From Planktosalinus lacus (lineage in GTDB: Bacteria; Bacteroidota; Bacteroidia; Flavobacteriales; Flavobacteriaceae): 64,000 bases of DNA. Each line of letters opens with the position of its first letter. The first letter of the stretch is position 1. The translations under genes and the position numbers were made by a program. Under the pieces are notes generated by a model, which worked only from the letters and a program-made list of their open reading frames with translations, did not search any database and was not told where the DNA came from. Where the stretch lies: NCBI RefSeq assembly GCF_014640155.1, contig NZ_BMGK01000008.1, forward strand, positions 1 through 64,000. Direction: 5' to 3'. Positions 1-8,835 of this stretch are shown here, one piece after another.

Positions 1-447
1 CTAACCCCTAACCCCTAATCACTAGTTACTAGTTACTATTTATTGGTGGATAAACTAAAATTTTTTTTACAACAATCCCCCCTAATTACTAATTACTAAT
101 TACTAGTTACTAGTTACTAGTTACTATTTATTGATGGATGAATTAAAAATTAATAATGAAGAATTATAAATGGTCAACCTATATCAGGGAAGTTCATGGT
201 GATTAGTGATTGGTGATTTGTGATTAGTTTTCTAACCCTAACCCCTAATCACCAGTTACTAGTTACTATTTATTGGTGGATAAACTAAAATTTTTTTTAC
301 AACAATCCCCCCTAATTACTAATTACTAATTACTAATTACTAATTACTAATTACTAATTACTAGTTACTAGTTACTATTTATTGATGGATGAATTAAAAA
401 TTAATAATGAAGAATTAAAAACGGTCAACCTATATCAGGGAAGTTCA
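1..447. repeat. Tandem duplication of a low-complexity intergenic repeat
   Basis: Two direct copies of a roughly 200-235 bp unit (about 1-196 and 236-446) each end in the same 20-base core, ggtcaacctatatcaggg plus flanks, which is the reverse complement of the core found in at least ten other intergenic regions. Inside each copy is a 7-base tandem array: CTAATTA x3 then CTAGTTA x3 in the first copy, CTAATTA x7 then CTAGTTA x2 in the second. No gene is visible. Confidence 0.85.
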
Positions 448-467
448 AAGTCCCTGAGATACGTTGA

Positions 468-1046
468 TTAGTATTCATTCTTCAACTGAACGCTCACATT
501 CAACTTCCTGGCAGCTCCATAAATTAAGGTACCCAGCAGCGCGCCAATAACCATACCGGTGAGGGTGTCGAGCGGGTAGTGCACACCCACATAGATGCGA
601 CTGTAGCCCACAATTCCGGCATAGAAGAGAAGGATAAACGGCAGGTATTTATAGATGCGTCTAAACAGCAAGCCCAGAAATACAGCCAATGCCATCGAGC
701 TGGCAGCGTGGGCTGAAAAGTAACCAAAGCGTCCACAGCGCGGTGCAACATAACGGATGACCTCCTGAAGGTGTTCCACACGGCAGGGTCTTGGACGTTC
801 AAAACCATTTTTAAAAAGATTGGCAAGTTGGTCTGTTGCAGTAATGAGCACTGCCACCAATACCATAACAATCAGCGTGTTTTTAAGGCCGAAGTTTCGG
901 TACACCAGATACAGCAACAACGCATAGAAAGGAATCCATGAAAATTTATGGGTAATGAACAACCAAAGGGAGTCCCAGCGCTCAGAGCCCAGTGAATTGA
1001 GAAAGATAAACAGTTGTTCATCGAGTTGCAGCAGTTGTTCCAGCAT
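468..1046 (-). CDS. PAP2 family membrane phosphatase
   Basis: 192-residue integral membrane phosphatase of the PAP2/haloperoxidase superfamily, expected to dephosphorylate lipid pyrophosphates or phosphatidic acids at the membrane. The three superfamily motifs are present: the KxxxxxxRP motif as KNGFERPRP near residue 80, SAHAAS near 111 (equivalent to PSGH, with His at 113), and SRIYVGVHYPLD near 150 with the catalytic His. About five or six hydrophobic segments flank them. It starts 2 bp after the stop of the upstream 76-residue gene, so the two are probably cotranscribed. The exact substrate cannot be told from sequence; undecaprenyl pyrophosphate is one possibility. Confidence 0.9.
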   Translation of the reverse strand: MLEQLLQLDEQLFIFLNSLGSERWDSLWLFITHKFSWIPFYALLLYLVYRNFGLKNTLIVMVLVAVLITATDQLANLFKNGFERPRPCRVEHLQEVIRYVAPRCGRFGYFSAHAASSMALAVFLGLLFRRIYKYLPFILLFYAGIVGYSRIYVGVHYPLDTLTGMVIGALLGTLIYGAARKLNVSVQLKNEY

Positions 1047-1048
1047 CT

Positions 1049-1279
1049 TTATTCGTTTTCATAACGTCCCACTTCGCGGTCATAAAAAGCGGTCGCTTCT
1101 ACAATGAGACTTTCAGTTTCAGATTCAATTTCTTTTTGGTCATGAGCGTCAAACTCTTCCAGCCATTCCACTTCGTCGTTTTCAAGGTTGATGATAAACC
1201 GTGGAAATTCGGTGTGGATGACGTAAATGGCATTGGGAAAGTCGGTATTATCGCCTAAGATGTATTTAGGTAGTTCCAT
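1049..1279 (-). CDS. Small acidic conserved hypothetical protein
   Basis: 76-residue soluble, strongly acidic protein (many Glu/Asp in residues 30-60) with no signal peptide or membrane segment. I do not recognise a named domain. It is directly upstream of the PAP2 phosphatase gene with a 2 bp gap, so it is translationally linked to it. The ATG is the only reasonable start. The codon pattern and the tight linkage support a real gene of unknown function. Confidence 0.75.
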   Translation of the reverse strand: MELPKYILGDNTDFPNAIYVIHTEFPRFIINLENDEVEWLEEFDAHDQKEIESETESLIVEATAFYDREVGRYENE

Positions 1280-1338
1280 AGGTGTTGTTTACAAAGCTTT
1301 CATACAAAAATAGGATAACAAAACTAAACAGCTGAAAT

Positions 1339-2421
1339 TTATGACTCTTTTTCTGAAAAAAGACTGAACAATTGTTTGGCTGCTTCAAACGGACTGGTGG
1401 TATGTGTTTCTATGGCTTTTAAAAGTTCAGGAAGCGTTGCTTTGATTTTTGGGTGGGAATAAAAGTCGGTTTTAAGTTGCTCTTCGATGGTTTGGTGCAA
1501 CCAGAATTTGTTTTGTTGTATACGCTCGTGTTCAAAATAGCCATTTTCCTTAGTATGTTTTAGATAGGCTTGCACGATGTCCCAAATGGGTTCGATGCCT
1601 TCGTTTTTAAGGGCGCTGCAAGTGGCCGTTTGGGGAGTCCAACCACTTTCCTTGGGTGGAAAGAGGTGCAATGCTCTGTTAAACTCTACTTTGGCCTGTT
1701 GTGCTGCTTTGACGTTTTCGCCATCGGCTTTGTTGATGACAATCACATCGGCCATTTCCATAATACCTCGTTTGATGCCCTGCAGTTCATCACCGGCACC
1801 GGCCAGTTTGAGCAGTAAAAAGAAATCAGTCATAGAATGTACGGCGGTTTCGCTTTGTCCAACACCAACCGTTTCGATGAGGATCATATCAAATCCGGCG
1901 GCTTCACACAAAATGATACTTTCCCGTGTTTTTCTGGCCACTCCACCCAACGAATTTCCGGTAGCAGAAGGACGGATAAATGCACGATCTTCCTTGACCA
2001 ATTCTTCCATACGGGTTTTATCACCCAGAATGCTTCCGCCACTCAGGGTACTGCTAGGGTCTACAGCCAATACTGCCACCTTCTTACCTTTTTGAATGAG
2101 TAGTTTGCCAAACTGTTCAATAAAAGTGCTCTTCCCCACACCAGGCACTCCCGTAATGCCAATACGCACCGATTGGTTGGCATAGGGCAGGCAGCCTTCA
2201 ATGATTTGACGGGCTGCTTCACGATGCTTTTCGTTGGTACTTTCTATCAGGGTAATGGCGCGGCTCAAAGCTACCTGATTACCCTTGCGAATGTCTTGAA
2301 TCAACGAGTCACTGTCTGGTGTATTTTTGCGTTTGTTTTTGATGTATGCGGCAGCAGCGGCTTCGACCGACTTGGAAGGCTTCTCTTGCTTATGGTGTGT
2401 TGATGTTGGTTTTGCTGCCAT
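1339..2421 (-). CDS. meaB: MeaB/ArgK family GTPase, methylmalonyl-CoA mutase chaperone
   Basis: 360-residue P-loop GTPase of the MeaB/ArgK family, which protects and reactivates adenosylcobalamin-dependent methylmalonyl-CoA mutase. Visible are the Walker A/G1 loop GVPGVGKST near residue 92, the DPSS switch segment near 121, ETVGVGQSE (G3 region) near 183, and the NKAD specificity motif (G4) near 230. Length matches the family. The N-terminal 50 residues are a basic, Ala-rich extension common in Bacteroidota members. The mutase genes are not in this window. Assignment to MeaB rather than a G-protein fused to the mutase is secure from length and layout. Confidence 0.93.
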   Translation of the reverse strand: MAAKPTSTHHKQEKPSKSVEAAAAAYIKNKRKNTPDSDSLIQDIRKGNQVALSRAITLIESTNEKHREAARQIIEGCLPYANQSVRIGITGVPGVGKSTFIEQFGKLLIQKGKKVAVLAVDPSSTLSGGSILGDKTRMEELVKEDRAFIRPSATGNSLGGVARKTRESIILCEAAGFDMILIETVGVGQSETAVHSMTDFFLLLKLAGAGDELQGIKRGIMEMADVIVINKADGENVKAAQQAKVEFNRALHLFPPKESGWTPQTATCSALKNEGIEPIWDIVQAYLKHTKENGYFEHERIQQNKFWLHQTIEEQLKTDFYSHPKIKATLPELLKAIETHTTSPFEAAKQLFSLFSEKES

Positions 2422-2514
2422 TGAGCTAGTTTAAGACAAATTTAATAATATGAATTTGATATGCATTGTTTTCTCACGTATATTTAAAATTCTAATTTTA
2501 AAAAACAACAATTT

Positions 2515-2940
2515 ATGGAAACTTTGTACAAAACTGCTATCACCGCATCGGGAGCCAGGGCAGGGCATATTAAATCTGAAGACGGAAAAATTGATATGAA
2601 ATTGTCTGTACCCAAATCAATGGGGGGTGATGGTGGTGACGGGACCAATCCGGAGCAACTCTTTGGAGGGGCTTATTCGGCTTGTTTCGGTAGTGCATTA
2701 CTGGCAGCGGCCAAAGAACACAAAGTAGTGCTGGGCAACTTTACTGTTACAGCCAATGTCAAATTGAGTAAATCTGATGTAGACAAGCTGAACCTGAGTG
2801 TGGTAATGGACTGCTATTTACCCGGTCAGAGCATAGAAATGGGAGAAAAGCTAGTGAATGCTGCTCACGAGATTTGTCCGTTTTCAAGAGCCACCAGAGA
2901 CAATATTGATGTGACTTTAAACCTGTTACTGGATGAATAA
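2515..2940 (+). CDS. ohr: Organic hydroperoxide resistance protein, Ohr
   Basis: 141-residue OsmC/Ohr-superfamily thiol peroxidase that reduces organic hydroperoxides. The two redox cysteines are in the expected contexts: YSACFGSAL near residue 57 and ICPFSRAT near 121. The N-terminal LYKTxITASGARxG and the GGDGxGTNPEQLF segment are typical of Ohr rather than of OsmC. It is a single-gene unit followed at 3081 by a strong bidirectional terminator. No OhrR-type regulator is adjacent. Confidence 0.92.
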   Translation: METLYKTAITASGARAGHIKSEDGKIDMKLSVPKSMGGDGGDGTNPEQLFGGAYSACFGSALLAAAKEHKVVLGNFTVTANVKLSKSDVDKLNLSVVMDCYLPGQSIEMGEKLVNAAHEICPFSRATRDNIDVTLNLLLDE

Positions 2941-3080
2941 ATGCATTTAAAAATGACTTTGGTAGGGTTTTTGTATTATGTTTTGTTATAAAGATACATC
3001 CACTTTAAATGAAACATAAAGTAAATACTCCAAAAACCGGAGTATCCCTAAAAAGAAACATTTTGAGTATACTTACAATT

Positions 3081-3110
3081 AAAAAAGACCCGCGATACGG
3101 GTCTTTTTTA
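3081..3110. terminator. Bidirectional intrinsic terminator between ohr and sodC
   Basis: AAAAAAGACCCG-cgata-CGGGTCTTTTTT forms a perfect stem flanked by A and T tracts, so it can stop transcription of the convergent ohr (+) and sodC (-) genes. Confidence 0.92.
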
Positions 3111-3129
3111 GTTTGGTTTAGGTGGAAGA

Positions 3130-3720
3130 TTATTTGATAATCCCTCCACAACTTATACGACCTCCGGCATCACCGGTGGGTTGCGTGACAAAGTCGTCCA
3201 CTCCTTCGTGAACAATTACTGCTTTGCCAAGAATGTCTTTGGTGTCGTCACCACAGCCAATGCACCATTCGTCTGTTTTAAATTCTATGCTTCCATTTCC
3301 GTCAGCATCAGCTTCAAAGTTTCCGATATCGCCCTTGTGATAGCCGGCTTCGTCACCCCATTTTCCATGTTGGGCAAAAGTGGGGTTCCAGTGACCACCG
3401 GTCGAAGTACCATCGGGTGCTGAACAATCGGCTTTTTCGTGCAGGTGAATGGCGTGCATTCCGGGAGTAAGCCCTCTGAATTTAGCCATCATACTCACCG
3501 CTCCGTTTTCATCAACAAACTGAATTCTTCCCTGAGTGTTTGTTTCACTTTTGGGCTCCATCATTACTTTTACCATGACCCTTTCAGATTCCTGGTTTGC
3601 TTGTTTCATATCTTCTTGCGTTATGTCCTCTTCAACTACCGGATCGTCTTTTTTATCATTTTTACAGGCAGTGAATAAGGTGGCAAATGCCAATGTTGCA
3701 ATCAATGCATAATTTTTCAT
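3130..3720 (-). CDS. sodC: Cu/Zn superoxide dismutase lipoprotein
   Basis: 196-residue superoxide dismutase [Cu-Zn], probably exported and lipid-anchored: the signal peptide ends in the lipobox LFTAC (Cys near 19). Metal ligands are in family context: HAIHLHE near 86-90, GGHWNP near 107, HGKWGDE near 117, an Asp-rich loop, and IVHEG near 171. The disulfide pair (DC near 95 and SCGG near 191) is present. An acidic linker (residues 22-45) separates the lipid anchor from the barrel. An extra CIGC near 154 is not part of the standard family core. Confidence 0.92.
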   Translation of the reverse strand: MKNYALIATLAFATLFTACKNDKKDDPVVEEDITQEDMKQANQESERVMVKVMMEPKSETNTQGRIQFVDENGAVSMMAKFRGLTPGMHAIHLHEKADCSAPDGTSTGGHWNPTFAQHGKWGDEAGYHKGDIGNFEADADGNGSIEFKTDEWCIGCGDDTKDILGKAVIVHEGVDDFVTQPTGDAGGRISCGGIIK

Positions 3721-3827
3721 AAGGTGTTTATTTTGGTTAATGTTTCATTAAAGTTACAGCGGTCATATTAGAATGACAAAAGATTAACAAATGATTTTCA
3801 TTTTTTCTTAAAATCTCGTTATTTCTA

Positions 3828-5747
3828 TCAGGATGCAGGGGGTTCACTTTCACCATCATTTTCTTTGTCTTTTAAGTAGGTGTCCAGAAACTCCAGAATA
3901 CTTTCATAGGCCTTGATTTGGTTTTCCTTTTTTACAAAACCATGACCTTCATCTTCAAACAGGACATATTCTACCGGAACGTTGTTTTTGCGAACGTTTT
4001 CCACAATCTCATCAGACTCTATCTGCAGTACTCTCGGGTCTGTAGCTCCTTGTAACACCATCAATGGTTTGGTGACATTTTCAGCGTGAAATAAAGGGGA
4101 GATGCGACGCAGCCTGATACTATCCTCAGTATTGGGGTCTCCCATCTCCAGGTACAATGACTCTTTGAAGGCTTCCCACCAGGGCGGAATACTCTTGAGA
4201 GTGCGCAACCAGTTGGTTACACCGTAAATATTGACCCCCACATCAAATTCTTCTGGAGCGAAGGTCAGGGCCGCCATAGTCATATAACCACCATAAGACC
4301 CACCCATAATGCCAATGTTATTGCTGTCTATATCGGCTTGATCAGCCAGCCAGTTTTTACCTTCTATACAATCCTGCAAATCGGCTTCACCGTGGTTTTG
4401 ATCATCCATTTTGAAGAATGTTTTACCATAGCCACTACTACCGCGGTTGTTGACAGCCAGCACTGCATAACCATGGTTTACCAGATACTGAATCAACGAG
4501 CTGTAGTTTTGACGGGATTGACCTCCGGGTCCACCATGCACCCATACCATTGCCGGTACCGGGTTGTCGGCAGAGGCGTTGTGGGGTTTGTAATACACAG
4601 CGGGTATTTCAACACCATCAAAAGAAGGGTATCGAATGATTTCTGCAGCTACAAGATCCTCTGGGTTGATGGCATCGTTGAGCACATCGGTGAGCTTGGT
4701 ATGCTCTCCCGTTGCTAAATCATAGGCATACAAATTTGTAGGCATATGTGAACCACCCACATTGAGCAGGGCCCTGGATTCGTCCTTGGAAAACTGAATT
4801 CCGGTGATGTAGGCATTTTCAAATTCAGGCAAGTCGAGTTGTTCACCTGTTTCTGTATTGGTGATTTCAAGTACATTGGCCGCATCTTCATTGATAAAAA
4901 CGGTTTGGTAAGTACCGTCATGGCTAAAGCCAACCCCCCAAATGTCCCAGTCTTTTTCCAGTACTTTTTCAGAAGATTTATTGGCAATGTCATAGCGCAT
5001 AGCAGCAGCAAATTCTCCATCGGCATCGGTGGTATAATACAAATAGGCATCGTCTATCGAAAAGTCCTGAGGGGTATTGCCACTTTGGGTGCTGTTGATT
5101 TTTGTAAAACTTTCGTCATTTCGGTTGTAGAGAAACAAGTCGGAGTCGTTGGTATTAATCGATTTGGTTAAGGCGATGTAGTTACCGTTGTTAGAAACAC
5201 CTCCAAAATTATAGCCTTCAGAATTGTCAAATACCATTGTTGAAGTAAAGCTTTCCACATCCATTTCATACACATCGCTGAAACGTGGGTCACGTTCATT
5301 ACTGCCGTAATAGAACTTGTCACCCTCTTTTGACCACCCGTAAAACAGGGCCCGCACATTTTCAGCCGGGGTGAGACGGGTGATGGAGTCGTCCTCCATA
5401 ACAAACAGTTTGTAAATCTCATCACCGTCTCCATCCATTCTAAACAGGATACGCTCATCATTGGGAAAATAAGAGATAGAATACACTGATGACGAATCGG
5501 ATGTTGTAAGTGGGGTCATTTCACCTCCAGAAGAGGGCAGGGTGTACATATTGTAAATCCCTGAACGGTTACTGCTCACCAATACGGTGGAGTTGTCAGG
5601 AGAAAAGCCACTGCCAAAAACGGCTTCATTGTCCATAAACTGGGCAATGGTATAGGAACCGATGGCTTTTTCTTCCGGTTCTTTTTCCTTCTCACCACAC
5701 GCGGCGAGAAGGAACAGCAAAGCTGTTAAAATACTGAGTTGTTTCAT
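3828..5747 (-). CDS. S9 family prolyl oligopeptidase-type serine peptidase, lipoprotein
   Basis: 639-residue exported serine peptidase: signal peptide with lipobox LLAAC near residue 17, an N-terminal WD40/PD40-like beta-propeller (about 40-370), then an alpha/beta-hydrolase domain (about 390-630). The catalytic triad is visible as Ser in GGSYGG near 482, Asp in GATDPR near 569, and His in EDEGHGF near 600. The oxyanion segment VHGGPGG is near 405. Members cleave short peptides, often dipeptides or tripeptides from the N-terminus. An acidic C-terminal tail follows the hydrolase domain. It stands alone between sodC and the PepSY gene. Confidence 0.92.
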   Translation of the reverse strand: MKQLSILTALLFLLAACGEKEKEPEEKAIGSYTIAQFMDNEAVFGSGFSPDNSTVLVSSNRSGIYNMYTLPSSGGEMTPLTTSDSSSVYSISYFPNDERILFRMDGDGDEIYKLFVMEDDSITRLTPAENVRALFYGWSKEGDKFYYGSNERDPRFSDVYEMDVESFTSTMVFDNSEGYNFGGVSNNGNYIALTKSINTNDSDLFLYNRNDESFTKINSTQSGNTPQDFSIDDAYLYYTTDADGEFAAAMRYDIANKSSEKVLEKDWDIWGVGFSHDGTYQTVFINEDAANVLEITNTETGEQLDLPEFENAYITGIQFSKDESRALLNVGGSHMPTNLYAYDLATGEHTKLTDVLNDAINPEDLVAAEIIRYPSFDGVEIPAVYYKPHNASADNPVPAMVWVHGGPGGQSRQNYSSLIQYLVNHGYAVLAVNNRGSSGYGKTFFKMDDQNHGEADLQDCIEGKNWLADQADIDSNNIGIMGGSYGGYMTMAALTFAPEEFDVGVNIYGVTNWLRTLKSIPPWWEAFKESLYLEMGDPNTEDSIRLRRISPLFHAENVTKPLMVLQGATDPRVLQIESDEIVENVRKNNVPVEYVLFEDEGHGFVKKENQIKAYESILEFLDTYLKDKENDGESEPPAS

Positions 5748-5890
5748 AAAAATGGAGTTTATTCAAATCAAAGGAACAGTCGGTTGCGTTTTTTAAATGC
5801 ATTCCGATTGGTACACTTCGGTTTGGACTGGTTATTAATGGTACTAAGGTAGTGAAAAATACAGTATAAGGTATCGTTGGAAACGATTTG

Positions 5891-6472
5891 TTAATGTGTG
5901 CTTTGCCTTTTTTTCCTCTTGATACGCTTCGGGTTCAACCAAAGATAAAAACCGGTGACCGAGAGAATCATCAGGCCAAGACAGGTAAGCGTCACATAAG
6001 TTTTCTTTACCTGATCGCTTGAGGTTTTAAAGAAAAAGTCAATGATTGACCCATCGTGAATTTGCTCAATAATATCTGAAGTACGCGTTTTCACCGAAAG
6101 GATTTTACCACTGTAGATGCCCACTTGTACTTCGCTGTAATGGTTTTCAAAACGCACCTTGGCAGCTCCCTTATTAAAACGAATATCAATGCGATTGATT
6201 TCAGGGTCTAGATCAGTGTTTTCAAGGATGTAAGTTTGAGCGATCTCTGCAATTTGTTCAATAGGCAATGTCGAAGCTGTTGAGACATCGGTTTGAGTGG
6301 GGGGTATAAAATCAAAATCCTTTTTCCAAGCCAGCAATAAACCGGAGGCGGCGATTACAAACATAAAAACACATAAAGATAACCCTAAATACTTGTGGAA
6401 CTTACGGAACTTACGGGTAGCCTGTGCTAATTTTTTTGTGGATTTACTCAATGTTTTTTTTTCGAACCCCAA
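5891..6472 (-). CDS. PepSY domain membrane protein
   Basis: 193-residue protein with an N-terminal basic stretch, a transmembrane segment (about 30-50), a periplasmic PepSY-like domain (about 70-130, including VQVGIYSGKIL), and a second transmembrane helix (about 160-178) followed by a Lys/Arg-rich tail. It resembles half-length PepSY-associated TM proteins found next to iron-uptake or reductase genes. No TonB receptor is next to it. Function is unknown beyond membrane localisation. Confidence 0.8.
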   Translation of the reverse strand: MGFEKKTLSKSTKKLAQATRKFRKFHKYLGLSLCVFMFVIAASGLLLAWKKDFDFIPPTQTDVSTASTLPIEQIAEIAQTYILENTDLDPEINRIDIRFNKGAAKVRFENHYSEVQVGIYSGKILSVKTRTSDIIEQIHDGSIIDFFFKTSSDQVKKTYVTLTCLGLMILSVTGFYLWLNPKRIKRKKRQSTH

Positions 6473-6522
6473 AAATAATCAAATACTCAACACATCCTAA
6501 AAATTATATGTTAATCATCACT

Positions 6523-6530
6523 TATCTTTG
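6523..6530 (+). promoter_or_regulatory. Bacteroidota -7 promoter box TATCTTTG
   Basis: An exact TAnnTTTG match ends 18 bp before the ATG at 6549. The position rules out the TTG inside the box as the start codon and supports the downstream ATG for the FAD oxidoreductase. Confidence 0.7.
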
Positions 6531-6548
6531 CTGTGTATAAAAAACGGT

Positions 6549-8093
6549 ATGCCCAAAGAATATAGTTTTCAGGTTTCCCCCGAAACAGCTGCCAATGCAG
6601 TAGCTCTCAAATTGTTTGTTTCCCGTAAAACAGGGATTTCAATTGATGAGCTCACGCATATTGAAATCCTCAAGCGCAGCATTGACGCCCGCCAAAAGAC
6701 GATTAAAATCAACTTAAAACTTGCGGTCTATGTCAATGAAGATTTTGAAGAACTGCCGGTACTGAAACCCGCTTATCAAGACGTATCAGCACAAGAGCCC
6801 GTGTTGATTGTAGGTGCCGGGCCTGCAGGATTGTTTGCCGCATTACGCTGTATTGAATTGGGTAAAAAACCTGTTGTCATCGAACGAGGCAAAGATGTTC
6901 GGGCCCGCCGCCGTGATTTAAAAAAGTTGAATATTGAACACCTGGTGAATGAAGACTCCAATTATTGTTTTGGAGAAGGCGGAGCAGGCACCTATTCAGA
7001 TGGAAAGCTTTACACGCGAAGCAAAAAACGAGGTGATGTGCAACGTATATTGGAGTTGTTGGTTGCTTTTGGTGCGACCCAACAAATTTTAGTAGAAGCA
7101 CACCCCCACATAGGAACGAATAAACTTCCGGGAATCATACAGGATATTACGGCGACGATACTTGAATATGGAGGCGAAGTGCATTTTAACAGTCGGGTAG
7201 TGGATATACTCATTAAAAATAATGCTGTGCAAGGCGTCTCGCTTCACAATGGTGTTCAGCTAGAGGCAAAGAAACTTATTCTGGCGACAGGTCATTCTGC
7301 TCGTGATATTTTTCAATTGTTGCACCACAAAGGCATTGCCATCGAAGCAAAACCATTTGCACTGGGCGTGCGTGTTGAACATCCCCAGGAATTAATAGAC
7401 AGCATACAATATAAATGTGACTACCGTGGTGCGTTTTTACCACCGGCTCCATACAGTATCGTAAGACAGGTGGATGGGAGAGGGGTCTATTCGTTTTGTA
7501 TGTGTCCGGGTGGAATTATAGCGCCCTGCGCAACCTCACCGGGTGAGGTGGTTACCAACGGCTGGTCACCCAGTAAACGCGATCAGGCCACGGCTAATTC
7601 AGGGATTGTGGTAGAAGTGGGACCTAAAGACTTTAAAACATTTGGAGATTCGCCTTTGGCCGCCATGTACTTTCAGCAGCAGGTCGAACAAAAAGCCTGG
7701 CTGGAAGGGGGCAAAACCCAAACCGCTCCTGCACAGCGGCTGGTAGATTTTAGTGAAGGCAAACTATCAAAAGATTTACCGGTAACTTCCTATACACCCG
7801 GAGTGCGATCGGTGGAGCTTGCCCGTGTGCTGCCTGAATTTATCTACACCCGACTTCAAAAAGGGTTTGTGGAATTCAATAAGAGCATGAAAGGCTTCTA
7901 TACGAATGAGGCCGTGGTGCACGCCACTGAGTCGCGCACTTCTTCACCGGTGCGTATTCCCAGAAACCCACTTACTTTAGAACACATTCAAATCAAAGGA
8001 TTGTATCCCTGCGGGGAAGGCGCCGGTTATGCCGGAGGAATTGTTTCGGCAGCGATTGATGGAGAGCAATGTGCGGAAATGGCGGTGAAATAA
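6549..8093 (+). CDS. NAD(P)/FAD-dependent oxidoreductase (COG2509-type)
   Basis: 514 residues from the ATG at 6549; an in-frame TTG seven codons upstream lies inside the promoter box and is rejected. The FAD-binding Rossmann motif VGAGPAGLFAALR is near residue 85, followed by the second half VIERGKDVRARR. GEGGAGTYSDGKL near 140 and the C-terminal PCGEGAGYAGGIVSAAIDG near 490 are hallmarks of the uncharacterised FAD-dependent dehydrogenase family. The N-terminal 70 residues form the small family-specific domain before the FAD fold. Substrate unknown. Confidence 0.9.
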   Translation: MPKEYSFQVSPETAANAVALKLFVSRKTGISIDELTHIEILKRSIDARQKTIKINLKLAVYVNEDFEELPVLKPAYQDVSAQEPVLIVGAGPAGLFAALRCIELGKKPVVIERGKDVRARRRDLKKLNIEHLVNEDSNYCFGEGGAGTYSDGKLYTRSKKRGDVQRILELLVAFGATQQILVEAHPHIGTNKLPGIIQDITATILEYGGEVHFNSRVVDILIKNNAVQGVSLHNGVQLEAKKLILATGHSARDIFQLLHHKGIAIEAKPFALGVRVEHPQELIDSIQYKCDYRGAFLPPAPYSIVRQVDGRGVYSFCMCPGGIIAPCATSPGEVVTNGWSPSKRDQATANSGIVVEVGPKDFKTFGDSPLAAMYFQQQVEQKAWLEGGKTQTAPAQRLVDFSEGKLSKDLPVTSYTPGVRSVELARVLPEFIYTRLQKGFVEFNKSMKGFYTNEAVVHATESRTSSPVRIPRNPLTLEHIQIKGLYPCGEGAGYAGGIVSAAIDGEQCAEMAVK

Positions 8094-8700
8094 ATTTTAA
8101 GCACCAAAATCCAAAGTACCAAAATCCAAGTACCAAGCACCAAGCACCATGCACCAAATTCCAAAATATTATTAAGTATTAAGACTGACTGTCGTCCCTG
8201 ATATAGGTTGACCATTTTAATTCTTCATTATTAATTTTTCATTCATCCAACAATCCTTTGCGCTTTCTTTGCGAATATCTTGGCGATCTTTGCGAGAACC
8301 CCCGGTTGAGTAAGCAACCCGAGATTAGTAACTAGTAATTAGGGGTTAGTGTTAGAAAAAAATCCAAGTACCAAATTCCAAGTACCCAACCTACAGTAAA
8401 CTTTCCGCCTTGCTCCGCCAAAAGGCGGATTCAGGGCGCCTACGCTATTCACCTTCTCCGCCTCAGGCGGATTCGGAGGATAAAAAGCTTCTGCGACAGC
8501 GTGCGACGAAGCGGTTGGCGAGGCAAATTCCAAAATCCAAGTACCAAAATCCAAGTACCAAAATCCAAGTACCAAATTCCAAGTACCCAACCTACAGTAA
8601 ACTTTCGGTTGGCGAGGCAAATTCCAAGTACCAAATTTCAAGTATCAAATTTCCAGGGATCAAATTCCAAAGGTCAGAATAGAATAATTGAAGAAAATTA
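8094..8700. repeat. Mosaic of intergenic repeats
   Basis: No gene. The stretch contains variants of a 14-base unit ccaagtaccaaaatccaa (7+7), one copy of the core tccctgatataggttgacca (8195-8214), heptad-phased TTAATTC/TTCATTA tracts, and long and short forms of the hairpin element described at 8384. Open frames through it are repeat translations. Confidence 0.85.
8384..8526. repeat. Long-form hairpin repeat, inverted copy of 28586-28728
   Basis: About 143 bp, reverse complement of 28586-28728 with two mismatches seen by eye. It holds two internal palindromes, one built on CGCCaaaaGGCGG and the other TCCGCCT-c-AGGCGGA. A short form lacking the middle of about 115 bp follows at 8590-8623. Confidence 0.85.
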
Positions 8701-8835
8701 TTAGTGTATTGATTGATAAACGTACTATCTGATATGGTTGTACCACAGGGAATATACCTAGTTACACAGAAAAAATGAATACTTTTTTTTAAACTAATAT
8801 CTACCCTCTTATAGCCTATTTGGAATTTGGAGCTT

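Noticed and set aside
8339..8704. Open frames of 60-100 codons on both strands
   Set aside because: They translate the 14-base repeat and the hairpin module; several frames on both strands stay open only because 14 and 7 leave no in-phase stop.
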